From contig JAKIWE010000004.1 of the NCBI GenBank assembly GCA_022750195.1, forward strand, positions 124,001 to 188,000: a DNA stretch of 64,000 bases, in the 5' to 3' direction. Source of the stretch: Thermoplasmata archaeon. GTDB taxonomy: Archaea > Thermoplasmatota > Thermoplasmata > Lutacidiplasmatales > UBA184. The notes beneath the pieces are model-generated. The model made no database searches. It was given only the letters and a program-made list of their open reading frames with translations, and had not been told where the DNA came from. This document shows positions 34,376-43,645 of this stretch, piece by piece. Every line of letters begins with the position of its first letter. Positions within the stretch are counted from its first letter, which is position 1. The translations under genes were made by a program, and so were the position numbers.

Positions 34376-35224
34376 TTGGCGCGGTGGCTGGTGCGAGTGG
34401 GCTACGACGGGCGAGACTTCCAGGGATGGGCGAGGCAGCCGGGCGTCCGGTCGGTCGAGGGAGAGATCGAACGCGGGCTCGTCCGACAGGGCATCGCCGC
34501 GTCGGCGGAGGTGGCCCGTTTGCGCGTGGCGAGTCGCACGGATCGCGGCGTCAGCGCTCGTGGCAATGCGCTCGCGTTGACGAGCTCGCTCCACGGCCCT
34601 CCGCTCCTCCGGGCGCTCAACGGGATCGCTCCGGACATCTTCTTCACTGCGGCCCGGGAGGTCGGAACCGGCTTCTCCCCCCGGCGCGCGCTGCGCCGTT
34701 GGTACCGCTATTTTGAGACCCAAACGCCCCCCGTCCCTGGGGCTCTCGGTCGCTGGCGGCGGGTGGCAAGCCAGTTCGAGGGAAGGGTGGACGTCCGGTC
34801 CTTCGGGCGGCGGATGGACCCCGGCAAGCCCGTTTGGCGAGACGTCGAGCGGTTCCACGTCACGGAGCACGGCGGTGGGTTGCTCCTCGACCTATGGGCC
34901 CCCTCGTTCGTCTGGGGCATGGTCCGCAAGATGGTGACCGCGGGGCGGGCGGTCGTGCACGAGGAGCTCCCTATCGACCGGCTTCGAGCGGCAATCGAGG
35001 GTCGTGCACCCCGCGGGTTCGCGTTGGCCGAACCGGAGCCGCTGGTCCTTTGGTCGGTGGACTACGGCGAGAACTGGACCAACGCGGCGCCAGGGCCGAC
35101 CCGGACGCAGCGCCGCCGCTGGCAGAAGGAGCTGTCCCGGGCCCGGACCCGTACCGACCTTCAGGAGCTGGTCTGGGCCGACTTCCTCGACCCCCAGTCG
35201 GACCGCCGTCGACGTCCCGACTAG
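34376..35224 (+). CDS. truA: tRNA pseudouridine synthase A
   Basis: 282 aa. It has the N-terminal VRVGYDGRDFQGWARQPGVRSVEGEI block and the catalytic Asp in VASRTDRGVSARGN (about residues 53-66). Also present are ALNGIAPDIFF, RALRRWYRYFE and WAPSFVWGMVRKMV. It converts uridines in the anticodon arm (positions 38-40) to pseudouridine. The start codon is a TTG at 34376, with family homology beginning at once. It overlaps the convergent pilin gene by 4 nt. Confidence 0.9.
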   Translation: MARWLVRVGYDGRDFQGWARQPGVRSVEGEIERGLVRQGIAASAEVARLRVASRTDRGVSARGNALALTSSLHGPPLLRALNGIAPDIFFTAAREVGTGFSPRRALRRWYRYFETQTPPVPGALGRWRRVASQFEGRVDVRSFGRRMDPGKPVWRDVERFHVTEHGGGLLLDLWAPSFVWGMVRKMVTAGRAVVHEELPIDRLRAAIEGRAPRGFALAEPEPLVLWSVDYGENWTNAAPGPTRTQRRRWQKELSRARTRTDLQELVWADFLDPQSDRRRRPD

Positions 35225-35742
35225 GGGAGGATCATCCCGACCGAGCCTTGGAACGATCCGACCCCGTACACGACCAGTCGGTCGCCGTGCAGCGCGACCG
35301 CGGCCGAGTAGATCGAGAGCGTGTGTTGGGAGTTGACGGCGAGGGAGGATCCCAAGGACCAGGAGGCCGACCCGTACGCGTAGGAACCAATGACACCGCC
35401 CGTGATGCTGAGCACGCTGATCGTGGAGCCGCTCGGTAGGGCCACCGCCGCTCCGTTGGAGGCGAACAGTTGGAACTCGAGGTTGCCCCACTGCAAGCCG
35501 TGACCGGCCGCCGCGACGGAGAAGTTGTTCCAGTTCCCTCCGCTCCGGTTAACGCTGATCGGCGTGCCGAGCGCGAGGGCGGTCGAGATAGGGGTCTTCG
35601 GGGCGGTCCCGTTCGTGAGGCCACTGACGAGCACGTAGAGGACTGCCGCGAGGACGACGGTCATCGCCACGAGCAGGATGGTGGCGACGATCGGGCTCAC
35701 GCCACGCTTCGAGCGCGCTCCACGCCTGGACTGGTCCTTCAT
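35221..35742 (-). CDS. archaeal type IV pilin-like protein (DUF1628 type)
   Basis: 173 aa. The class III signal RSKRGVSPIVATILLVAMTVVLAAVLYVLV (about residues 8-36) is the standard archaeal pilin N-terminus, with cleavage expected after RG. The remainder is a small beta-rich globular head with Gly/Ser/Ala. The ATG at 35742 gives a short basic leader; the frame extends 15 codons further. It is 2.6 kb from the pilus assembly operon at 38.4-42.6 kb and a likely subunit for it. Confidence 0.8.
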   Translation of the reverse strand: MKDQSRRGARSKRGVSPIVATILLVAMTVVLAAVLYVLVSGLTNGTAPKTPISTALALGTPISVNRSGGNWNNFSVAAAGHGLQWGNLEFQLFASNGAAVALPSGSTISVLSITGGVIGSYAYGSASWSLGSSLAVNSQHTLSIYSAAVALHGDRLVVYGVGSFQGSVGMILP

Positions 35743-36066
35743 TTGCGGTTGGGTCCCCTCCGGAGGGGCGCGTATGCCCCGGTTCAACTACTTGAATCCT
35801 CGGAAGTGGAGAACGTTGAATGTCGATGTAGCTCTACGTCACAAAGCGAATACGCAGTGGTGCGTATCCAAGAATTCGGCGTGCTGCCGTCTCCCGGAGG
35901 GGGTGCCGGGGGTCGCCCCCTCCGTCGCGGGGGAGGACGCATTCATTCCCGGGCCTCGCGGGGGGGCTGGTACGGGCGAGTAGGTGCGGGTTGGGGCATC
36001 CATTTTGAAAGGGGAAGATTCCGTCGGGTCGGCTTATCGCATTGACGTGGGTTTCCTCCTCCGGCG
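35743..36066. other. intergenic region, no gene supported
   Basis: About 320 bases between the divergent pilin and phosphoesterase genes. The stretch around 35790-35880 is AT-richer and should hold promoters for one or both. No RNA gene or protein is recognised. Confidence 0.35.
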
Positions 36067-37134
36067 ATGCCCGTGGGGAGATCGATGGTCCCGTGGATGG
36101 TCACTCTCGCGCTGCTCGTGGCGGCCCTCATGATCGTGCCGGTGGGGTTCGCCCTGAGCGACCGGGCTCGGGCGACGGCGAGCGTTCAGCAGGTACCGGT
36201 GAACGGTCCGACGTGCGGGGAGTACTTCTGCCTCGCCACGCCGATCCATCATATCGTCGTAATCATGCTCGAGAACGCGGCGGCGATCAACGTCCTCGCG
36301 CAGGCTCCGTACATGGTCTACCTCGCGAAGACCTACGCCTACGCGAACCACAGTTTCGGGGCCTGCCATCCTTCCGAACCCAACTACTACGCGATCACGA
36401 TGGGCACGACCGCGGGCCAGTGCAACATCGGCAACAACTCGGTCATCCCGGGAACGGGCCCGAAGAACTTCGGGAACAACCTCGGGGACCTGCTCGACGC
36501 CCGTGGGCTGAGCTGGGCGGGGTTCTTCGAGTCCATGAACCAACCGTGCGAGATCCAGCAGAACCACACCGGGGTCTACGACTCGGGGCACAACCCGTTC
36601 GTGCACTTTGGGGACATCGTTTACAACAAGGCCCGATGCGACGCGCACGTCCTCAACTTCTCCGCCTGGCACCAGGACGTCGCGAACGGGAGCATCCCCA
36701 ACTTCTCGTTCGTCGTGCCGAACACGCTCGACGACGGTCACGATACCAGCACGGCGTGGGCGGACGGCTGGCTCCACCACTTCCTCCCACCGCTCCTGAA
36801 CAACACCAGCTGGGCGAAGAGCACCCTCTTCATCGTCACGTACGATGAGGGCGAGCCGGGGGGCCCGCCCGCCAATCTCCAGGGGTACTACGGCGGGATG
36901 CACGGGAACGTCAAGATCGATGGCGGCCAGGTCTACACGGCCCTCATCAGCCCGTACACGAAGGGCGAGGGAAACTTCACGTCGAACGTGACGGAGTACA
37001 ACCTGCTCACGACAATCGAGTGGTTGTTCTCGCTCCACGATTGTGGTAACTACGATGACCCGTCCCAGTGGTTCCCGCCGATGGCCGGCGCGTTCGAGTG
37101 GACCCCGGCGGACAACGATACGATCGGCCGCTGA
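36067..37134 (+). CDS. secreted phosphoesterase (AcpA / phospholipase C-like)
   Basis: 355 aa. A signal peptide or anchor at about 8-30 is followed by the phosphoesterase family start HIVVIMLENAAAINVL. Other blocks are FGACHPSEPNYYAITMG, NFSFVVPNTLDDGHD (metal-binding Asp/His) and FIVTYDEGEPGG. These enzymes release phosphate from organic esters outside the cell. With a PstS-like protein and two PhoU regulators in the window, phosphate scavenging is a reasonable context. It has several N-glycosylation sequons. Confidence 0.8.
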   Translation: MPVGRSMVPWMVTLALLVAALMIVPVGFALSDRARATASVQQVPVNGPTCGEYFCLATPIHHIVVIMLENAAAINVLAQAPYMVYLAKTYAYANHSFGACHPSEPNYYAITMGTTAGQCNIGNNSVIPGTGPKNFGNNLGDLLDARGLSWAGFFESMNQPCEIQQNHTGVYDSGHNPFVHFGDIVYNKARCDAHVLNFSAWHQDVANGSIPNFSFVVPNTLDDGHDTSTAWADGWLHHFLPPLLNNTSWAKSTLFIVTYDEGEPGGPPANLQGYYGGMHGNVKIDGGQVYTALISPYTKGEGNFTSNVTEYNLLTTIEWLFSLHDCGNYDDPSQWFPPMAGAFEWTPADNDTIGR

Positions 37135-37355
37135 ACCTTGGGGGGGCGTGCGGATCGCAGACCGAAGACGCCCGAGCGAACGGGCCGAGGCCAGAGGTAT
37201 GTACACTCTGGAGTGGGCCGAAGATTCCGTGGCGCAGGTAGATACCGCCGCCCCTGGTACCACGCGACGTCAGGATGCTCCAGAATCCTCGTGAAGGTGG
37301 GCCGCTCCCGCGACGCTCGTTAGCACCTAAGAACAACCCAGAGGGCCCTACGCGG

Positions 37356-38222
37356 GTGTGCGACCGAGCGCCGACGGCGGCCCATCAGGCCCTGTCTGCC
37401 GCCGCACTACCACTCCTCGCGGCGTTCCTCCTCCTAGCCGGCACAGGCGCTTCCGGGGGGGTGCCTGCCACTATCGCGACCGACCGAGCCGGACCGAGCC
37501 CGAGCGCATCGGTCGCCGGGTTCCCGTCCGTGCCGCTCCCAACAACAGCGAGTCTGAACATCACCAACTACACGGCCGCGCCGTCGCGTGGCGTCGTCGG
37601 TCACCCAGTCTATTTCAACGTGACCGTCACCGGAGGGTCTGCGCCCTACACGTACTGGTACACCGGCCTCCCGCACCCGTGTGCGAGCGAGAGCGTGGCC
37701 AGCCTCTACTGCCTTCCGGGCGAGGTACAATTCTTCAACGTCACCGTTTTCGTCAACGATTCCGCCGGCGCGCACGCCAACGCCACGCGACCCCTTCAGG
37801 TGTGGTCGGGGTTCACGGGGCCCCCGCACATCGTGTCGTTCGTCGCCTGGCCCTCCTCGGTGGACGTGTACCACCTTACGACGATCTACATCAACGCCAC
37901 GTCGTCGAGCGTCCTTGGCTACACGTTCCTCGGACTCCCCCCAGGTTGTGCCTCGTTCAACATCTCCGCCAATCAATGCATCCCGTCGCTGCCGGGGGTC
38001 TACCACCTCCGCGTGCTGGTGGCCGATGGGTTCGGTATCCAGTCGACGTCGGTGACCGTGCTCACCGTAACCGGCACGGTGCCCCCGCCGCCCACTAGCA
38101 CCGGGCCCGCTCCACCGGCCCCATGGGTGTTTCCGTTGTCGGTCGGCGTCGTCGTGATCGCCCTCGCAGCGGGCGCCCTCGTCCTCATGAGGCGAGGAAA
38201 GCGAGCAAGGCCACCGGCCTAG
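37356..38222 (+). CDS. Ig/PKD-like surface protein with C-terminal anchor
   Basis: 288 aa. A signal peptide (about 10-30, LPLLAAFLLLAGTGASGG) is followed by two or three Ig-like beta domains (AAPSRGVVGHPVYFNVTVTGGSAPYTYWYTGLP and later copies) with paired Cys and many sequons. A Pro-rich linker, one TM helix at about 260-280 and a basic tail end the protein. The GTG at 37356 is chosen because a CCTAAGAAC element lies about 26 nt upstream. Its domains resemble those of the frameshifted gene at 22431-22954. Confidence 0.65.
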   Translation: MCDRAPTAAHQALSAAALPLLAAFLLLAGTGASGGVPATIATDRAGPSPSASVAGFPSVPLPTTASLNITNYTAAPSRGVVGHPVYFNVTVTGGSAPYTYWYTGLPHPCASESVASLYCLPGEVQFFNVTVFVNDSAGAHANATRPLQVWSGFTGPPHIVSFVAWPSSVDVYHLTTIYINATSSSVLGYTFLGLPPGCASFNISANQCIPSLPGVYHLRVLVADGFGIQSTSVTVLTVTGTVPPPPTSTGPAPPAPWVFPLSVGVVVIALAAGALVLMRRGKRARPPA

Positions 38223-38366
38223 TGCCGGGCCGTCCGTTGGGATTTAGGTCGACCTCAACCTCCCGATTCATTTCCCGTGCGTCCAGAAACCGGACGTATG
38301 GTGGGCTACGTAAACTAAGGAAAGTCCGGGTGAATCCCTTATTCTCGAAGGGGCGGTCGTAGTCCG

Positions 38367-40172
38367 ATGGCCCCTCCGGACGGCGCGAGCTCGACGGGCG
38401 CGCGCCCTCCGGGCCGGACCGACCCGCGGCAGAAGCCCCCCCGAAACGCGGCGGAGTCGAAACCTCAGCGGGCCTTGGCGAAGGTGAGCCCCAACGCCCG
38501 TGCCGCCCTGCTCCAGCGTTCGTTGGCCCTGGACGCCAAATTCGTCAACCCGTCCCTGCTCCCCGAGAAGGTCGCCGTCCAGTCGGAACTGGGCGAGATG
38601 CGCCGGCAACTGCTCGGGGACCGGCGAGAAGTGAACCTGACCTACCCGGTGAATCCGCCCTACGCCTTCGTCCACATCGCCTTCAGCGAGAACGACGGGG
38701 AGTTCCAGTACACGGTACTCGAGCCGACCCTTCACGTCGAGGAGAAGGCGAAGATCGTTGAGATCCGCAAACGGATGGAGGCGATCATGGGCCAGGAGGA
38801 GCTCCCGTTCGCAGGGACTCAGAGCATCGAGAACTCTCCCATCCTCCGGGAGTACCTTCGGCAGCGGTTCCTCACCGTCCTTGACCTGTACGACATCGAG
38901 GTCCCCCTGAAACGTCGCCCGGTGCTTCTCTACTACCTGCACCGGGAGTTCCTCGGGCTAGGGCGGACCGATGCGATCCTCCGCGACCCGTTCCTCGAGG
39001 ACGTCAGCTGTCTCGGGCCGGGGGTGCCCCTCTTCGTGTTTCACCGCGTGTTCGGCTCGGTGCGAACGAACATCGTCTTCGACAACGAGCTGGAACTGAA
39101 CAAGTACGTCTTCCGGCTGGCCCAGCTCGCGAGCAAGCACATCTCGATCTACCAGCCGATCCTGGACGCCACGCTGCGGGACGGAAGCCGCATCAACCTC
39201 ACCTTAGGGACGGAGGTCACGCGCAAGGGTTCGACCTTCAGTATCCGGAAGTTCTCGCAGGACCCGGTCTCTCCGATCGACCTCCTCCGTTTTGGCTCGC
39301 TCTCGGCTACGGAGCTGGCCTACTTCTGGATGCTCATCGAGCACCACCGTTCGCTCCTGATCTCCGGCGGGACGGCGAGCGGGAAGACGACTCTCCTCAA
39401 CGCCATCAGCATGTTCATCCGGCCGGAGGACAAGATCGTCTCGATCGAGGATACCCCGGAGATCCACATCGACCACCAGAACTGGATCCAGTCGGTGGCG
39501 CGGTCGGGGTACGGGATGGCGAGCGGGATCTCGGGCGCTTCAGGGGTCTCGGGCATTTCCGGGAACGCGGGCCGTTCGGTGGGCAGCGTCACCCTCTTCG
39601 ACCTGCTCGTGGCCGCCCTCCGCCAGCGCCCGGAGTACGTCATCGTCGGGGAGGTCCGGGGCAGCGAGTCGTTCACCCTGTTCCAGGCGATCTCGGTCGG
39701 CCATGCCTCGATGTCGACGATCCACGCCGGGTCGATCGGAGAGCTCCTCCACCGCGTGGAGAACGAGCCGATGAACATCCCCCGGGTACTGTTCCAGGCC
39801 CTAGACTCGGTGGCCTTCCCGGCCCAAGTCTCCGTCAAGAATAACCGTGTCCGCCGGGTCTCGAGCATCACCGAGATCCTCGAGGTCGACCCGGAGACGA
39901 ACGAGCTGTTGACGAACGAGGTGTTCCGATGGGATCCGGTGGAAGATCGGTTCACCTTCCTCGGTCGCAGCTTCGTGCTGGAGAAGATCGGGAAGGTCCG
40001 CGGTAAGTCGCTCGACTGGCTCTTCGGCGAGCTGCGGCGGAAGGAGAGCTACCTCGAGATGATGAACCGAGCGAACATCACCTACTTCAAGGACGTCAGC
40101 CGCGCGATCGCGGCGTACTACGTCGACCCCTCCGAAGCGGTCCGCAAGCTCCAGGGCCTCGTCGCCAGCTGA
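38367..40172 (+). CDS. type II/IV secretion-family pilus assembly ATPase (PilB/GspE-like)
   Basis: 601 aa. It powers assembly of archaeal type IV pili. The N-terminal domain leads to the motor with Walker A GGTASGKTTLL at about residues 333-343, IEDTPEIHI (Asp box) and Walker B-region YVIVGEVRGSES at about 422-433. A Gly/Ser-rich insert (about residues 384-406, ISGASGVSGISG) lies between the Asp box and Walker B, where relatives have a short loop. It is first of a three-gene operon with two TadC-like platform proteins, 6 nt upstream of the next. Confidence 0.9.
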   Translation: MAPPDGASSTGARPPGRTDPRQKPPRNAAESKPQRALAKVSPNARAALLQRSLALDAKFVNPSLLPEKVAVQSELGEMRRQLLGDRREVNLTYPVNPPYAFVHIAFSENDGEFQYTVLEPTLHVEEKAKIVEIRKRMEAIMGQEELPFAGTQSIENSPILREYLRQRFLTVLDLYDIEVPLKRRPVLLYYLHREFLGLGRTDAILRDPFLEDVSCLGPGVPLFVFHRVFGSVRTNIVFDNELELNKYVFRLAQLASKHISIYQPILDATLRDGSRINLTLGTEVTRKGSTFSIRKFSQDPVSPIDLLRFGSLSATELAYFWMLIEHHRSLLISGGTASGKTTLLNAISMFIRPEDKIVSIEDTPEIHIDHQNWIQSVARSGYGMASGISGASGVSGISGNAGRSVGSVTLFDLLVAALRQRPEYVIVGEVRGSESFTLFQAISVGHASMSTIHAGSIGELLHRVENEPMNIPRVLFQALDSVAFPAQVSVKNNRVRRVSSITEILEVDPETNELLTNEVFRWDPVEDRFTFLGRSFVLEKIGKVRGKSLDWLFGELRRKESYLEMMNRANITYFKDVSRAIAAYYVDPSEAVRKLQGLVAS

Positions 40173-40178
40173 GGGCCG

Positions 40179-41144
40179 ATGTTCCGCAAAGCCAAGGCCC
40201 CGATCGAGGCCTGGAAGACCGAAGGGGTCCCGGCCCCCATGGTGGCGCCCACTCCCCGCGAGCCGTTCGTCAAGCGGTACCGCGCGTTCTGTTTCGGTCT
40301 CATCGGCCAGCGCCTCGACAACCTCACCAGCTCCGATCTGCTGGCGGACCAGCTCAAGCAGGCCGGCATGAGCGTGACCCCCGGGATGCACCGGGCGGTC
40401 ACGATCGTGACCGCGCTGATCGCGATGGCCGTCTCGTTCGTTGTCGCTCTCGTGTTGTTCCGGTTCCTCCTCCACTCCCCCGATTGGTACGCCTACGTCG
40501 GGCTGCTCACCGTGCTCACGGGGGGAACGGTCGTCGCGGGCTTCCGGTTCTTACTGAGCTCCCGAATCGACACCCGCAAGGACCGGATCGAGCGGGAGCT
40601 GCCGTTCACCTTCAGCGAGCTCTCGGTGTTGGCGAGCACCGGCACCTCTCCTATCGAGCTCATCCGCCGGATGGCCCGGCGGAAGCACGACCCGGCGATG
40701 ACCTCGGAGTTCGCGAAGGTCGCCTACCGGACCGACATCCAGGGGAAGGACCTGATCTCGGCCTTGGCGGAGACCGCGAAAGAGGCCCCGTCGCTGGCGC
40801 TGCGCGAGGCGTTCTGGGACCTCGCCAACATGATCCACCAGGGCGGAAACCTCGACGAGTACCTGCGGACGAAGTCCGAGGAGGTCCTCGTCCTGAAGCG
40901 GATCGCCCAGAAATCGTTCATCGAACGGCTCCAGACCTACGTCGACATGTACGTCACCCTCGTCCTCGTGGGCGTCCTCATGGGGGGTGTGGGGGCCTTC
41001 CTCCTGAACACGCTGGGCCAACGTACGTTCGGCCTCGACTCGAACGCGATCCTCTTGCTGCTCGCCTTCGGGGTCGTCCCGGTGGCGGTCGCGATGACGT
41101 CGATCCTGATCTCCCTGGCCTACGCCCGAGCCGAGGCGAAGTGA
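40179..41144 (+). CDS. TadC/T2SSF pilus platform membrane protein 1
   Basis: 321 aa. Two TM helices near residues 65-85 and 100-120 are followed by the cytoplasmic T2SSF helical domain (ELPFTFSELSVLASTGTSPIELIRRMAR, then DLANMIHQGGNLDEYL). Two more TM helices lie near the C-terminus (about 255-275 and 290-315). It anchors the motor ATPase and the growing pilus. The stop overlaps a GTG of the next gene as GTGA. Confidence 0.85.
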   Translation: MFRKAKAPIEAWKTEGVPAPMVAPTPREPFVKRYRAFCFGLIGQRLDNLTSSDLLADQLKQAGMSVTPGMHRAVTIVTALIAMAVSFVVALVLFRFLLHSPDWYAYVGLLTVLTGGTVVAGFRFLLSSRIDTRKDRIERELPFTFSELSVLASTGTSPIELIRRMARRKHDPAMTSEFAKVAYRTDIQGKDLISALAETAKEAPSLALREAFWDLANMIHQGGNLDEYLRTKSEEVLVLKRIAQKSFIERLQTYVDMYVTLVLVGVLMGGVGAFLLNTLGQRTFGLDSNAILLLLAFGVVPVAVAMTSILISLAYARAEAK

Positions 41145-41149
41145 GCGGT

Positions 41150-42601
41150 ATGCGACGACCGGGGCTCACGCTGGTCCTCCTCGCGCTGGTCGTCGGCGTC
41201 GGCGCGTTGATCGGCGCCGGCTCGGCGCACGCGGCCCCGGTTCCCTTGACCCCGACCGCGAGTGGGCCGCTGACGATCACGCCCACCAACCCGCTCCCGG
41301 GGTCGGTCACCAACCTCCAGACCCCCACCATCACGGCGAGCTTCTCCGACAGTGCCTCCCAGGTCGACCCCACCCAGGTCACCCTGTTCCTCGATGGTTT
41401 CGACGACAGCTCGTTCGACGGGTTCAAGGCCACACCGACCGGCGTGAGCTTCCTCGTCCCCTCGATTCTGAAGCTGAAGGAAGGGTTGCACAACGTCACG
41501 GTCAAGGCCGCTGACAAGGTCGGCAACACCGCCCAAGAGAAGTGGAATTTCACGGTCAATACCTCGGCCGTCATCGGTCCGAGCGCGCCGATCAAGATCG
41601 CCCCGGAGAAGATCATCCTCTACGTCGCGCTCGGCATCGGCGTCGCCGCCTCCTGCTTCGGCGGCTACATCTTCTACCTCCAACAGGCGAAACGATTCAC
41701 CTTCCGGAAGTACTTCGCGACCCACCCGGTCCGCACGATTTACGTCGTGCTGTATGTGCCGGTCACCATCGCCGTCCTCTTCGTCATCATCGGACTGCTC
41801 TACGTGTACAACTTGCCGTTCTTGCCGCCGGGATCGCCCGACTACGTCATCATCGTGGGGATCTTCATCGCGCTGACCGCCTTCGCGTTCTATTCACGTC
41901 GTGAGCGACAGCAGCTGCGCGCCTACGAGCGGGCGTTCGCGCAGTTCCTGTTCGAGATGGCCGATGCCATGCGGGGAGGGCTGGACCCAGCGAAAGCGAT
42001 GGTCGAGCTGTCGAAGACCCAGGCCAACATCATGCGTAAGCCGCTCCGCATCGCGGCCGACGGCATCCAGGTCGGGCGACCCTTCGAGGACGTCCTGAAG
42101 GCGATGGTCGAGCCGATGAAGAGCGCGTTGATCTCCCGCTACGCCAACCTGATCGGCGAGGCCGCGACCGTCGGGGGCGAGACGTCGATCGTCATCTATC
42201 GGGCCGCGAAGGACATGGACGACTTCATCAAGATCGAGGCCGAGCGGGCGGGCGCGCTGTACCTTCCGGTCGTGGTCCTCTACATCGCCTTCGCCGTGCT
42301 GATGGCCGTCCTGTTCGCCCTCCTGTACATCGCCCCCAGTATCGGGACGCTCAACGTAGGGTCGGCGTTCGGTTCCGCCTCCCCCCTTACCTCCGGCGTG
42401 AGCGGGCAGGCGAACGCCCGGCTCGACCCCGCGACCCTCAAGGAGAGGTTCTTCGACCTCATGCTCATCAACTCCCTCGGAACGGGCATCATCATCGGCG
42501 CCTTCACGGAGGGCCGGGCTCGAGATGGGCTGATCCATTCTCTGGGGCTCGTCGCCGCCACCACCGTCGCCTTCGCGCTGTTCCCGATTCTCATCCACTA
42601 G
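41150..42601 (+). CDS. TadC-like platform protein 2 with N-terminal extracellular Ig-like domain
   Basis: 483 aa. A signal peptide (MRRPGLTLVLLALVVGVGALIGAGSAHA) is followed by an Ig-like domain (about 35-130) with PGSVTNLQTPTITASFSD and VTLFLDGF strands, then TM helices. The T2SSF domain (FLFEMADAMRGGLDPAKAMVELS, RYANLIGEAATVGGE) and C-terminal helices complete it. Ordinary platform proteins lack an outward Ig domain. A GTG 9 nt upstream (41141) overlaps the previous stop and is an alternative start. It is co-transcribed with the ATPase. Confidence 0.8.
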   Translation: MRRPGLTLVLLALVVGVGALIGAGSAHAAPVPLTPTASGPLTITPTNPLPGSVTNLQTPTITASFSDSASQVDPTQVTLFLDGFDDSSFDGFKATPTGVSFLVPSILKLKEGLHNVTVKAADKVGNTAQEKWNFTVNTSAVIGPSAPIKIAPEKIILYVALGIGVAASCFGGYIFYLQQAKRFTFRKYFATHPVRTIYVVLYVPVTIAVLFVIIGLLYVYNLPFLPPGSPDYVIIVGIFIALTAFAFYSRRERQQLRAYERAFAQFLFEMADAMRGGLDPAKAMVELSKTQANIMRKPLRIAADGIQVGRPFEDVLKAMVEPMKSALISRYANLIGEAATVGGETSIVIYRAAKDMDDFIKIEAERAGALYLPVVVLYIAFAVLMAVLFALLYIAPSIGTLNVGSAFGSASPLTSGVSGQANARLDPATLKERFFDLMLINSLGTGIIIGAFTEGRARDGLIHSLGLVAATTVAFALFPILIH

Positions 42602-42671
42602 CGGCCACCGCCGCGCCCGCGGGACGCCCCCCCCGAGTTCGCGCGTTCGCAACACCGACGGAGCAACGACG

Positions 42672-43520
42672 CTACGGAGAGATGTACGGGATCGAAGCCG
42701 TACTCGTCAACCCGTCATTGTTGGTCACATTGAGGGTGACATTGTAGTGCGAGCCGGGCGGGCCTGGGAAATACGAGGGGGCGACCACCTGCTCGCCCGT
42801 CGGGGCGAACTGGGCGTGCGGGGCGAAGCCCTCGTAGACTTTCCACATCCATCCGACGATGGAGGCGTTTCCGGTCTGGAAGGAGTGGGAACCGTCCAGC
42901 ACGGGCACCGTTTGCAGGGTTCCGTTGTAGAACGTGACGATGGTCGAGATGATGGCGAGGGCCGTGGGGGGGAGGAACAATCCGTTGAACTTGTTCTGGA
43001 GGGCGGTGAACAGGCTCAACTGGATGTACGAGGTGGTCGGCAGGGTGAAGTTTAGGCCGTAGAACGAGCCGGTGGTCGGGGACTTCGAAAGATTGACGAT
43101 GAGGTTGACCTGCTCACGCGGAGCGAGAATGAGTTGGGCGCTCGTGGCGTTTCCGCGCACCCACGACAGGCTGTAGAGCCCGGTGCTCGGATCGACCCGG
43201 AGCACCTGGTACTGCGCGAGTGGGTTGGAGTTGACCGCCACCGAGGTAATCGTCGCGGAGTTGATGTACTCGCTCGCTAGCGTGAAGTTGAGACTCTCCC
43301 ACGCTGACGGATTCGTGGCGTTGACGGTGGGGATGACGTTCAGGATGCGAAGCGACTCCAGATGCTGTTCGTTCGAGAACGCCTGCTCCGATTGGGCCTG
43401 CTTCTGGTAGGCCTGGACGAACGCCGCGAACGCCGTCGCCGCCACGACCACGATGAGGACGAGCATCAGGGTCCCCACGATCTCGGAAAGGGCGCGCGCG
43501 CTCGCCCGGAACCGGCGCAT
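42672..43520 (-). CDS. large archaeal pilin-like protein
   Basis: 282 aa. The N-terminus RRFRASARALSEIVGTLMLVLIVVVAATAFAAFV is a class III signal plus pilin assembly helix, with RALSE at the processing site. A 240-residue Thr/Asn/Ser-rich extracellular domain follows, beta-rich and with many sequons, and an Ig-like end (HYNVTLNVTNNDGL). The ATG at 43520 gives a normal leader; the frame runs 30 codons further upstream. It is convergent with the platform operon and is probably a pilus subunit or tip protein. Confidence 0.75.
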   Translation of the reverse strand: MRRFRASARALSEIVGTLMLVLIVVVAATAFAAFVQAYQKQAQSEQAFSNEQHLESLRILNVIPTVNATNPSAWESLNFTLASEYINSATITSVAVNSNPLAQYQVLRVDPSTGLYSLSWVRGNATSAQLILAPREQVNLIVNLSKSPTTGSFYGLNFTLPTTSYIQLSLFTALQNKFNGLFLPPTALAIISTIVTFYNGTLQTVPVLDGSHSFQTGNASIVGWMWKVYEGFAPHAQFAPTGEQVVAPSYFPGPPGSHYNVTLNVTNNDGLTSTASIPYISP

Positions 43521-43645
43521 GGGCCGCCGAAAGTTACGTCCGTCATAGGCGAGCCCTCCATAGAAGTAGTAGGAATCCGGGGGTCTACGGCTTTGACATA
43601 CTATACTCATGATGTGGTTAAAGGACGCCGACTCCTCTCAACCCC

